Positions 1-12,700 of a stretch of 64,000 nt of DNA are shown piece by piece (positions within the stretch are counted from its first letter, which is position 1; each line of letters starts with the position of its first letter). This DNA comes from Casuarius casuarius (lineage: Eukaryota; Chordata; Aves; Casuariiformes; Casuariidae), in NCBI GenBank assembly GCA_003342895.1, contig PTFA01000394.1:124001-188000 (forward strand), read 5' to 3'. The translations under genes and the position numbers were made by a program. The notes under the pieces are model-generated. The model did not search any database and had not been told where the DNA came from. It saw nothing but the letters and a program-made list of their open reading frames with translations.

Positions 1-3000
1 GACACTAGAGCTGTGGAATAACCCACATTGGACTTTAATGGCTGTAGTATAATAACAATAAAATACATCAATGTATGCTCTACAAAACTGCAGAAGAGTT
101 ACTTACATCCTTAAAAAGGTAATAATCTAAAGTTATTCAGGCACCTATAATTATCATTATGTAAATACAATAGAGGATAGCTGAGAATAAAAATTTACAA
201 TAACATCTATAAACACAGCAACACGAGGTATATAAAAATATTTTTCTTTGGATCATTTAATGAGCTGAATTCTTTCCTTCCTTCTTGTTAGAAGCATAAT
301 ACTGAACTAGATGGAATCTTGATGCAGAACTGGAAGCAAAGGAAACAGGAAGGAAATTAAGATCCCAAAGGTAGATGGGTGCAATATGGAGAGGTAAAAT
401 AAAAGAAAGATTTAGATCTACAGTCAGACTCTACAGTCAGCTGAAAAGAAATGCAGGCATTTTTCTTCCTTTATTATCCTTCCCCAGCTCTAAAATTTTA
501 ACTGAGTTCCTGAGGAGCACAAAAGTGCTTGATGTGTTTAAAGAATTATTTAAAGAGTTCTTACTGCAAGTGAAATTGGGTTTGAGCAAATTTTTCAAGT
601 CTGCTTCCCTGTGGCCNGCTTGCTTTCCAGGCTGAGGGATGCAATCTGCAGATTGCATTCAGCAACCATGCCCAGGAGAGGGGTATAGCTCCCATCTTTT
701 CCCAAACTGGCATGCTCAAAAACAGAATGACAAAAAACTCAGATGTTTAAATCTCTTCTGCAGGCAAATAGGTCATAGTAGTAGTTACTCTGGCCTGTCT
801 TTCTGATTTTCAAAACCCCTGATTATCCTTCAGTTTTGGTTGTCCACCAAGACTTCTAAATAATTACCACTGAAATATATTATTGATGCTAGGCATTAAA
901 AGACATGTATTGTCTCTGCCTGGAGTGTGACAGCTCTTAATTATACTCAAAGCACCACACGAGTCTAGGAATAAATGGAGAGAATGACATGAGAATGAGC
1001 AGGGCCACAAAATAAAGGAAGTGCAGTACTACAAAATTTTTCTTGCCTTGTTACNTGAGTGTAGCAACCCAGAGATGGATGTCAGGTATTTGGCACTGAC
1101 TACATGCATAATAAAATTGCCATGTTCATGATTTGGATAGTCTAGCTGGCCTAGCTCGGCATATTCTGCTGTGAACTCCTGGAGAAAAATTGGTATCTGC
1201 TGCAGAGGTAGCGATAGAGCAGCCTGCCAGATTAATTTTTAGAAAAGCTGGGGGAAAAAAAAACAAAACAAGGCTATATATAATTGTATATGATAGCTGG
1301 AATCTTGCAATGATAACAAAAGTGCTTTGGATTTGTGAGCCTAGCAGTACAATAGAAAAATATTCTTTCATTACACTACAGCTAAGAACAGAAATGGTTC
1401 AACTGGCTGCTATAGAATCATCCCAAGAAATCACTTTACGAAAATTTTAATAAGGCAGCTTGCTGCAGTTGGATCTCCCAAAATGAACAGGGCAGAGTTA
1501 TATAGACATATAAGAGATCAATTACTGTAATTACAAGGGTACCCATGACTTAAAGTTCCATACCAAAGAAAACCAAATATCCAGCTGTTGACAGCCATCC
1601 AAGAAGTTGGTATTATTACAGAAGTAACTTAGAAACATTTTGCTACCCTACTGGAACATCAGAGGTGTGATCCATTTCTGTGCAATTTACAGATCTTCCA
1701 AATAGCCTAGCATACAGAAATTGTCTGTTTCTAACATTGCTTCCAGATGTATTCTTGGCCAGCTTTCTTCTTCTATTTGGACTGATTTGAATGACCTGAA
1801 CCTTGGGAACACAATTATACTCTGGGATAAAAATGTTATTCTCTGCTAATAAAGAACAAAAGGTTGCAAGGCAAAGATCTTTTGTGACTTAACATCTANG
1901 CTGCTCTTCATCCCAGGATAAAGGACAGCAGGAATTTTGATNTCTCCACCCATCCTCTAATTTCTGTGCATGAACACATTCCAAAATATTCAAGGGGTTA
2001 ATTAGATGGCTTCTGATTCAGTCTTACAGCAATGTGTCCACTGAATCATAGATTAATAATTGTATTATCTCATATATATCAATAATATATACATATATTA
2101 TTGGGGAAATTAGACTAGCTGGAGAAAAAACAATTACAGCAAATAACTAAATTGAAACTATAGATTTTACATTTGAACAGTGGTGCCTATTCTCTGGTAG
2201 GCCAGGCAGGCCACCTTCATGTTATTATACATAGGCTGTGACCTTAGTGTGATGCTAGTACATGTGACACATGTTGGACCTCCTATCTGTATGCAATACA
2301 GCCAATATACAGCAGATCTGCCCGGAGCCTGCTTCCAGCCCACACCCAAAACTTTTTGGCCCAACAGTGGCTGGAAACAGGCTGCAAGAGCCAAGGCAGT
2401 TAAACGTGGCTAGTTCCAAATAGCCATCACTCCCAAGAGCCCCCACAACTGCCTCCCAGCCCTGTCACATGCGCAGACCATTCAGTACATGACAGGAGGG
2501 GACTGTTGGCTTCTCAGGAATAAGCATCACTATTAGTGTATCATGGATCAGAGAAGTTATCCCACTGAGCCACAAAGACTCTACAGACTCTAGCTTAAGT
2601 AATATTGCTTTTGACTATTCACATTTCAAGCAGCTGGATTCCATCTTGCAAAGAACCACTGAGCTACAAAATCTTCTTTGGCTCAGTGGGAGAATATTTC
2701 TTTAGACCAAGTGGAGAAAATGACTAGCCAGTTGTAACANAACAGCTCACACCACATACCAGGTACNAATCTTTCATCTAATAAAAANATTTACATCACT
2801 GTACAAGAGACCATGTCAATAATGGGAGCAATACAATACCAAGTGCTAACTAGTTCCATGCCAGTCAGTCTAGCCAAATAAAGCAGTGAAATCTAGACAA
2901 CCCAGCACTGTTACTTTAGCAGTGCTTCAAGCCATACACTACATANTACATCAGACGGTCTATTTGTACCATTCATATTAATACAAGTTGCCATTTTACA

Positions 3001-6000
3001 ACTAATAGTATTAATATCTAGATAGAATTTGTGGCCACACCACCTGAAAGCTAAAGCAGATAAGTGATCTGTAATAGGGAGTTTTNAGGGTTCAGCAGTT
3101 AAATGCTGAAGTGAGAGTTAAGAAAAATGGTACTGGGATGCCAACCTTGCTACTTCCTTGTTATGTGGCCTTAATTCAACTGTTCTTTATACTATTTTTT
3201 GACCTTCTTTTCAAGTAGTAAGCTCCTGGCACAGAAGTGGTTTCTCACTGTTGTCTTTCTCATGTGGGTATCTTGGAGCTTCTGTCTATTATAACAGCCA
3301 TAGCTACGATAAGTGATTGAAAGTTAAGGACTTACCTGATACCAGCCACTGTTATTGTATGCTATCTTATATCTCTTATGATCTTTTATCTTGTCTAGAG
3401 TAATTTTACAGTGGATAATAATTTCAGAATTTTAAGCTAAGTACTTGAAAGACTATCATGTGAAGAAAAAAAGAAACAACCCAAGATAGCCACAAACAGA
3501 TAAGGTTATTTATGCTTGCAGTTTCTTGTGTTAAATAAATTATTCAGTGCAGCTGATAAGTAAATATAGTACTAAACAGAAGTGAGTATGTATAAAACTG
3601 CTACATAATGCATCCCATAACATGTTTGGCTAAAAAAGCATTTAAGATTAAATTGTACCTTTCCTCAATACAGTTTTGGAGATCAGCTTAGACTTTTAAA
3701 CTAATGGAGGTTTTTGCCTCTGGTGCCAATAAATACATACTTTTAAGGTCTTTTACTGTCTTGGTTATTTGGGCAATCCATTCCAAACAAAATTCACTCA
3801 AGAAACATTGGCTATCCAAATACTAAGGCCTGTGGATGAATTTAACTTAAGCCACTTTCAGTGTATTAGAAGAATAAAATGCTGAGAAAAGACTTCATCT
3901 TACTAGTGGACACCAGTACACATTTCAGAGCAAGTGATCACTGGAAAGAGCAAGTCAATTTGCACTGGATCTAGCAATCCACAATGAGCTCAGAAGCGGT
4001 TTGACTGCACCCTCTTCTAGAATTATTCTAAAATATGTAGCTCCCTGAAAAAAAACATCACACTGAAAACAGACAAACAAGAAAAGTGGTGAGGCTGGCA
4101 GAGCATCTCCNCCCAGGCCCAGGCCTCATGCCACACCATTAGCTCTCCAANGGACTTCCGGTCTGGTTGCTGTAGCNATCAGAGGTCCTCTTCATTTAGT
4201 GATGTGGTTTCAACTCTCCCTTCNTCTAGGGCATGTGCTTCTGCAGAGGCCCTTCCCCAGTCATCCTATGTCTGGGAAATCAAATCATTTCTAGTCACAC
4301 TTTGTACTACCAGAACGCCTAGAGGCTCTCAGGGTTATCAGCTGAAGTCAACAGGCATGCCTGTCTTGATGCGTGTGACAGCACTACCCAGGCCCCGGTT
4401 AGTCAGGCATCCGCACCCGCATCAGCTAGCAGATGCTATGGCCAGGCACACCAATTTCCCTAAAAGAGGTTTCCTCTTTTCTCCTCCAGGTAGAGGCATG
4501 GGAGCTCCCCATCTTGCACTGATGGAGTCAAAGTGTGCCCAGACCCAAGAGAGAGGAAGTATTCCTTATTCTGCAATACACACACAGTCTACACTACCAA
4601 GCAGGAATACACAAAAGTTGTTTTGGAGATTTTAAGGCTTGCAANGCAGATTTAGCTGAGCAGGCAGAAGTAGTTGCCAGACATTTGAAATCCTATCCAG
4701 CATCTTTCCTCTACTACTTTATATACTGAACCTCTCTGAGCACTCTAACAATAGGAAATCAGTATTCAGACCTCTGACAACCAAATCTGTGGCTTCTGGT
4801 TTCCCTCATATATGAGTAAATATGAATTCAGTGTTACATAAGCATCTAGAAATCAACCTTCCTGATAACATCAAAATTCACACGTGGCATATTAAAATCG
4901 CTTAATATGTTTGATATAAGGCATGATACACTAGCTTTTAGACAATTAACTTTACAGCAAGAAATGCTGCATCTTTTAAATATATTTCATTTTGTTACTT
5001 GAGCAACTATCCTGTATATCTCTGGTTTTCATCTCTTTAAACAAAAATGCTGCTCCTTCCAGTGGAAGGTCACTATGAGGTCAAATAGATTTCGCCTCTC
5101 CCATTAACAACTGATGTTTTCTTTTCCCTAAGGGCAAACATTAGCATTTGAACATCATTAGGTTATTTTTCTAAACAGTATTACTATTTAGCTCCTTAGA
5201 AAGCAAGTTTTGTGCATTTTCCTAAGCATTTGGGTGTGTGTGGGGGGGAAATCCAGATATAGTTGCTGAAAGTGGTCATTGTTATTCAACTTCATTACAA
5301 ATACAGGTAGTGTTATGGTGCTCAGGCAGAAGTTTAGAATAGCCTCACCTCTTACGGTGAGATTTCTGCACCACAGGTTCTGTCCTGGGAAGGCAAAGCG
5401 GAAAATCATCTGACCTCTTGCCAGTGGCAATCTCTGTCACCATCACNTAAGAGGTCAGCAGCCTACAGCTGTGGACTCCTATATGGCTCTTTCAAAAGTA
5501 CTTCCCAAGTATTCATTTTTGTTTGCTTGTTTTTGCATGGGGAATGATATTTTCAAAAGTGATGCAACTGTTTCTTACTTGACAATAGAGTGTTTTACAT
5601 GCTAAAAACTACAGCCATGTCAATTATCCTAATATAGATTAGGCTAACCTTCCACTCTCACATCCTCAGCCCAAAAAAAGCTCAGCAAATGTTTGAGACA
5701 GTGTGAACATTTGTCACAGCACTACACTTCTGAGCAGAGGAACAGTAAGATAGACACAGAGGCTGTCATGCATCAGCCAGCTCTCATAGCATTTTACCTG
5801 GCTGTCTGGATTATGTTACCAAAAATAAAAGTATAAAAGAGGCAAAGAGAAGCGATGCAAGTTGCATGGACAGGAGACCATCAACTAGGGTGCTTATTCT
5901 GGTTTGTCTTTGGAAATGAAATAGACTGATATATTTTCAGTAGGCAGGGAATCAAACACACTAGACCAAAAAGTCAAAGTTAGATAAGTAAACAAAATAT

Positions 6001-7594
6001 ATCAAGGGAATTTAATTCCCTGGCAGTGATAGCAGTGGATTCCAGTGGAGCTTGTGTCTGGAAAATTGGACTCCAGGGCCCAAAGGGATTAATTTTTCTT
6101 ATTTATTTTAGTTTCCTGTTGCAGACTTGGAAGGTTGTGCTGTTAGGTCTCTCACTCATTTTCTTCCTTCCTCCAAGAACTGGATAGCAGCTCAGGAAAG
6201 AATTTTGAAAATATGTACTAATTACCCAGTAGGTTGAAAGAGCTCCTTTCAACTTTTTACTATAATGTGAGAAGAGAACACGAACAGAGCTATTGACATT
6301 ATTCACTATCATAACGGAAATAACATCTGTGATGATTCCAGAGATATACATCTAAAATACAATTTTAGAGACTTAAGAGTTACTACAATATATAGCAAGT
6401 AACTAATTGTCACAATATTAATAAATATTATTTCACAGATCATAAGCCTGTTAACAAATAATCCCCATTAAAAAAAAGAATGTGAATACTTACATATGGG
6501 AAGGCTATTTACTAACGAAGACCTGATAACAATGTCCTTCTGGGACACACAGGCCATTGTTTTGGGAAACTAGCAATCTTAAATCCAAACTGCACATTAC
6601 AATGGCTGTTGGCATCCCATCAAAGTGAAGTCTCTGTTTGCAAGCCTAACTATTTTGGTTTTGTCTATTGGATTATCAAAAGACTAGAGCTCTGGGTCCT
6701 CTACAGAAAAGCTAATCAGAAGAAACATGACAACTTTCAGATTGACAAGATTTTAAAAAGTGAGGCTTGCACTATGTTTTTTAATCTTTTAATGTCTGAT
6801 TTCTTAGGTCCTAAGAGTCTGATTTTGAAAGTTTTAGTTTTACTGCTAAAAATCTTCTATAGTCCTTTTAGCATGCAGAACCAGAAAAAATAGCTAGAAT
6901 CCCAAAACAGATGTTTCTCTAAGGACTTCATTTAGCTCTCATCTAAAGCAAAAGGAAAATCTTCACTGGCTTCATTACATCCTGAATGCAGCTCTAAATG
7001 AGTGCAAGTTGGCAGATCAGACACAAATACTACTAACTCATAGTAAAAATAATCAAGAAATCCTACAAGATNATTCACATGCATATTTGCATTCATTTAA
7101 CTAAAGTGTTATTTTTTAAGCCAAGTTCAGTAAAAAGGCAACACATGTTTATTACATTATGCAACTTCTCTATCACAGAGATGATTCCTTCTGATCTGAG
7201 TGAAATGTCAATCAGCTGCCAGGAGAGCAAAGTCCTTCACCAATAATATTGAAAAACAACTCTAACACCCAAGCTACCTTGCTAACTGGAATTCACATTT
7301 TTCTTATACCTTTGAACACAGATACAATGCATATGCCTTGCACAGCTGAAAGTGTTTCTCATGCCTTTTTCCAAAACAGAGACAAACCTAAAGAAAGGGC
7401 TTCAGATTTTCTACGTTCACATGGATGAAGTGCTACATATAGGTGCAAATAATCAACAGCTCAAATCCAAATGAGAAACTTGTACAACAGCAAATGTGCT
7501 AGAAATCAGACTGAAATCATTCCATTCTACTGAGCATGGAGAAGACAACCAAAACATTACATCACATTCTTACATTTCACATAAGATATGTGGA
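1..7594. other. Intergenic AT-rich DNA
   Basis: No gene, RNA gene or clear repeat recognised. Small items: an 11-bp-arm AT palindrome at 2080-2103 (CAATAATATAT mirrored around AC), a G-run after TG repeats at 5233-5248, and a somewhat GC-richer patch at about 4080-4560 that supports a 143-codon open frame. That frame has no recognisable domain, contains an ambiguous base and has no upstream signal, so I do not call it a gene. Confidence 0.6.
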
Positions 7595-7790
7595 AAGAAT
7601 CCNGAAGGGAGCAAAAAGGACAATGCTTTTAGGTGTGCAGAAAGCTTGAAAGAACTGGATTTATTTTCTCTAAAGAAGAGAAGTCTGAGGGAAAGACTTC
7701 AAACGTCTAAAACATGATGAAAAGAGGGAAGGGAATAAGTTGTTCTTCATATCCACAATAAGACTATATAGCTCATTTTTTGATGTACAA
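7595..7790 (+). mobile_element. CR1-type LINE fragment (3' region)
   Basis: Sequence from about 7638 (GCTTGAAAGAACTGGATTTA, then AAAGAAGAGAAGTCTGAGGG, then GAGGGAAGGGAATAAGTTGT) follows the order of words found near the 3' end of CR1 elements in birds and reptiles. In CR1 the corresponding words are 'aaagagctggatttgttt', 'agagaagactgaggggaga' and 'gagggaataaattgttc'. It is old and diverged, with no coding capacity left. Boundaries are approximate. Confidence 0.65.
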
Positions 7791-9204
7791 TTATGAAGCT
7801 TGTTACACACTGACTGAAATGAAGACTCTGTGCCATGTCATAGCTTGTAGTTTTTAAGAGGAAACTTAACACATACCTTATCTGCAGAGAATCAAATAGA
7901 CACAGCAGATCCTCTCTTGGGACAGGGAGACCAACTAGAACAAAGTTCTAGGCCTCAGCAAGCCTTATTTGCCATACAGTTCATATTAAGACAAAAGTAT
8001 TAGAAGANGTATATACAGGCACATATGATTTGGAGAGTGCTAATCCAGTCCACACTGCATGATAGCTTATTCCGGATCCAGAGAACATGAGAATCACACC
8101 ATTTCATTTTGGAAAGTCACAGAATATAACCAAGTCTGCTAGTTAACTAAAAAACAATCTTCCTTAGGGGTGAAGCCAAAATCCAGAGAACACAAAATAC
8201 AGCAAATATGACCTAGGGAGTGCTTTCTCAAGCTATTTTGTGTCCATTACAGACCACANAGCTTTATTATTATAGAGCATCATACAGACACAACTATACT
8301 GCTTCTAATTTTAGGAACTATCTTATGCAGTCCTTGGGAGTACATATTGTGCCTTTCATTGAAATACTGCTAGGCAAGAAGTTATCTTGCCCTTAAAGCA
8401 GACCAGGAAAAAAAAAAGTGTGTGTGTGTGGGGGGGGGCATTCTGAACTAAGATTAATATTTTCTTTTTCAAATTTTTTCCTACAAATATTCCTTGAAAC
8501 CCTGATTTACAGCACCTCTTATGAAATATCAGGCTTAATATATGGCTTACCTTTCCCAGTAGTTGCAGCTTCCTTAAAGAGGCAAACTTGCAGTATAGCT
8601 CAAAGAGAGCAGAATATTTTCTCCTACAACTATCAACACATGATTTAAAGTCAATTACCCATTTTGGAGTACAGGTCGCTTTGGCAGACAATACATAAAA
8701 GTTGGAAGTTTCCATTGCAGTATCCAGAACTTCCTTCAGCTAATTTGAAGAAAAGTAAGGAAATCTTAGGAGGGAAAATAAAAGACAACTATCAGCAAAG
8801 AAAGAATAATGCATTCATTCTGACATGTCTACTTGGCAAGCAGTTTAGTGCTATTGTTAGCAAATAATCTTTTACAAAGTAAGAGCAAATAGCCAATAGA
8901 AAGAACGCAGGTAAAGCAACAGTGGTTGGAAAATGAAGGGTGGGGGGGCACTAAGGGAAAAAGGACTCCTTTTCTACTTGCACCTTTCCCATCCCCAAGA
9001 AAAAAAGCAAAGCAGAACGGAAAGCCCATACTTTCACACTTACACAGCTGCACCAAGTTTGTCAGTAACTAATTAATGCATCTATATTGCAAAACTACTT
9101 TTTCCTACCCTCATTTGTGATTATTTGAATCCTGAAATAAAAGCTTTTTAAAAGCTCCTCTTAGAAACAGGCATGATAAGAAATGGGTTTGTGNGAAAAT
9201 AACT
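7791..9204. other. Intergenic AT-rich DNA
   Basis: No gene recognised. Holds a TG run ending in a long G-run at about 8418-8438 and a second G-run at 8942-8948. Short open frames here lack any recognisable domain. Confidence 0.6.
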
Positions 9205-9654
9205 GAATTTATTTACTGTTTGATAACTATTCTCTTAGAGAGCTGATCAAACACACATGCTTTTACAACATTACTTGCAGCAGGCAGTTGAAACAGGTGA
9301 TTTGTGTAACCCAGAATGAGCAAAGCAGTCAGTGAACTGAGTGTTCTGATGTAAAATCCACGTAAATGAGATGGATACCTGGCTATGTATATTGATATGA
9401 TAAACTAAAACATCTATTCACTTCCATTTTGATAGTATAATTACTTTTTTTTTATGAATGACATCACATGATTAAGTTAGAGAAACCAAAGGTAATGGTG
9501 TTTTCATCAGGTAAAACCAATCCAAGTCTGCATGAACTATAGAAAAGCCCAACACAAATCACCTGTTTCAACTGCATGCTCTAATTAATGTTTTAAAAGT
9601 ATGTGTGTTTGATCAGCTCTCTAAGGGAACAGTTATCAAACAGTAAATGAATTT
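9205..9654. repeat. 450-bp element with 103-bp inverted arms (MITE-like or conserved palindromic repeat)
   Basis: The arm at 9205-9307 pairs gaplessly with the reverse complement of 9552-9654 (x pairs with 18859 minus x) at roughly 90% identity. The best-kept block is TTAGAGAGCTGATCAAACAC, with AGTTGAAACAGGTGATTTGT at the inner end. The 244-bp centre has no coding frame. No clear target-site duplication is visible. Candidates are a non-autonomous DNA transposon, a foldback element, or one of the ancient palindromic low-copy repeats that survive as conserved noncoding DNA. I cannot name a family. Confidence 0.85.
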
Positions 9655-9699
9655 ATAATTGAGTGACATATCTGTCTTTATTAGCACATAAACATTATG

Positions 9700-9735
9700 T
9701 AGAGAGACTTTCTTCAGAAAGAGAAAGTCTCTCTA
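9700..9735. repeat. Perfect 14-bp hairpin with 8-nt loop
   Basis: TAGAGAGACTTTCT (9700-9713) is the exact reverse complement of 9722-9735. The loop is TCAGAAAG and a T/C-rich tract follows. It lies 45 bp after the 450-bp palindromic element. The stem is too short for a microRNA precursor. Confidence 0.85.
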
Positions 9736-12700
9736 TTTTTTTCTCTCTTTTCCTCTTCTGAAACTTTCTCCATTGACAGTCTTCTCCNATTGATTCACTC
9801 TCTCTTTTATTACAGTCAGTTTTCTTCAAGCCCTACTGACAGCTTGGGGCTAGATCTTTAACTATTACAGGGCTCTTAATATGTATTCCACTGGCTTTTC
9901 TCACTCTGAGAGGGGTTGCAAAACAGTCTAGGTTTATGTTTGTAAACACATCTTCAGAGAAGTTNAGAAACACACCGAATATCAAAAGATTTGCAAAAAA
10001 ATCATTAAATTTAGCAACACTGCTAATAAGGTAGTTTTATTAGGCCCATTATAACTTTATTACAATAAAAACAGCAGATGTTTGATGAATTATTCATAGA
10101 ATGGGTGTTTCAAAGTTATGAGTATGACCAAGTGTGTTCTGCAATAAGAACCATAAGTTTAAGCTTTCCCAGCTTTTGTAAAAATTATTCCTTTTAATAC
10201 ATTTATTACTCAGTGCTACTAAACTGTTGTAGAAGCAATTGGATGTTTCTCACATGCCATATAAATTGTTTTCTTACCTTCATCATGTCTATTTGGCTAC
10301 TGTTTATTGCAAGTTATTAGATCGTAAGATTACCCCAAAACTGGATTATGGAATCCTCAAACACTGGATGAAAGATGCAATCCAACTTCCAGCCTGTGTC
10401 TGGTATGAAACTCATAAAATTTGGGAGTTGTAAATCTAAGTTTTTATATTTCACAACAGGAGATNGGTAAAACAAAACTTTTTAAGCTGTGTTTCAAACC
10501 TCACATCTGAAACTTCTGCTTGATTATTCAAGAAGATCTTAATAAATTTGTCATGTATGCATCAGTGGCTTATTAGCAGGACTGAATTAGCATGACACAT
10601 ACCCAGTTTCTTTGCCTGGTTAGCATATTTCACACCTCTGACCCATGCACAAGCACAGCCTGGATTTCTTAAAACTGGTGGTATTCATGTCATCTGTTTG
10701 TCGCTTGCTTGTGTGCAGTCGTATTAGTTGTTTNCTGGTTTTCCTGTGAATCCTTATCTTCCCATAGCCTAAAAAAGTGGAATATGGTAAAGGTAAAAAT
10801 GAGCATTTTGTAATTTACACACTGCCTTGATGGTCTGCTAAGCTTATGGACCAGTATGCTCATCAGTAAAGCAAAAGAAAAAAAGAGTTATGTCCTCGTA
10901 AGCTTTTTGTCACTAACTTTTCTGTGCCACACAGGTTATAGAGCCATTCTAAAAGAGAAGGAGGGATTCTCACTGGTGGGAAACGACTGGGCCGTACATG
11001 AAGGACTAAGTAACTTCTCTTCACTCCTGGAATCCTTAAATACTTAAGCACACTCTAAAGAGAAAAATGAAGAACGCTTAAGTCCATATATGCTTTGTCT
11101 TCCTAAAATGTCTAGCCTACTGCTTCTTGTAATGACGTACACTACACTCTTAGATATATTTAAAAGGCAGCAAACTATGGAGATTGATTTTTAAGTACCA
11201 CATTTTGTTCATACATTTTTCTTTCAGTGATTTATTTAAAGCAGTTGAAAGATACAGCAGTGGTTTTGCAGTAATGAAAATTCCACTTCTTGTAGCACTT
11301 GTGTCTTGGCTCAATAGTTGCTGATTTGCTCCAAAATGTATTACATAATAAAATGGAATTTCCAGACAGAAGTCAGTATTTTACAGCTAGATATATATCA
11401 GGGAAAACCTCTTCTATGCTTTGGCTGCTAATTATATGGTATTGGTTCTTGACATAAATACTTTCTGGGTTACATTTATTTTTTGTTCCCTTGAAACCAT
11501 TTAGAGAAGATTCCACTCTATAGCATACTTCTTCCATTTTATTTTCCACACTGTTGCTAATGAAAAATCTATACTTTAACTGGGGCAAAGTGAGAATTTC
11601 TAATGAACAAGTAAATTCATACTCTAGAAAAAGTATGNTTTTTTGCTCTTTTTTCTAAAATTGGTTATTTGGGGGTTAAAAAGATGATTTCAGAGGAAGG
11701 CATACTTAAAAATAGCAGAAAGAACCATGTTTAGTAGCCAGAACAATCAGATATTTGATAGCCGATGGTGAAGTAGAAAAGAATCATCATTTCTGAGGAA
11801 CTGGGGAAAACAGTGGAGTATTCAAAGTTAAATGTTGGATCCATATGAAATTCAAGATTATAAACAAATAATCTATAAAGAACTAGTGGAACTTAATCAA
11901 ACTTTGTATATGGAGTGCATCTAAGACAATCATGGGAGAAGAGAGGGGAAAATCTTGGTTTTATTTAATGTGAAAATCAATTAAGTTTCCAACAAACAAT
12001 TGCACTGATCACAAAAAATGCCATGCATTTTCAAAATATGTCCCAGTGGAGAATCTAATAAGCAACACAGAAAAGCCTCAGCAAAATGGCATAACATCAG
12101 CATAAACCATTATGTGGTGATCTAATTAATTGTACGAAACATGAAGGTAAAAATAACGTAGCCTGAACACACACTAGTGAAATCACAGATGTTCCACTCT
12201 GAAAGGAAGACTGATTCATTAACTTAGGTAATCAGACTTCCATAAGGCATACGCGATGCAAATAAATCCACTACAAAACACTCAAGTTTGGTGCATGGAA
12301 AAAGTTATCAAAAATGCAATTGATCATATATCAAATTAGAATATTACCTAAAAGAAAGTTTAACAGCAGCAGTTGAATCTTCCACATTACCATCAGTCTT
12401 TAAAGTTAATTTTCCCACAAGAAGATGCTGTTACATTCTCATTGGGTGCTCTCATTTTTCTTATTGAAGACAAAAATCCAAGAAATAAATCAGTTTCCCA
12501 ACAAATATATTCTGATTATTCACAAAAAATGACAAAATAGCTTTCCTCTGCAATGATCCTGCCAGAAAGCCAACGAAATACAAACTTAAGAACAATAAAA
12601 ACATCAGAGCCAAACCATTTTATTATATTATGAAATATATACCTTACTAAATGTAATGAAAAGATATTCTAAAAAAGTGGGGTGTTAATATTTTTTCAAA

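Noticed and set aside
4204..4635. 143-codon open frame in a GC-richer patch
   Set aside because: No recognisable protein similarity, an ambiguous base inside, unremarkable codon pattern and no supporting splice or promoter context.
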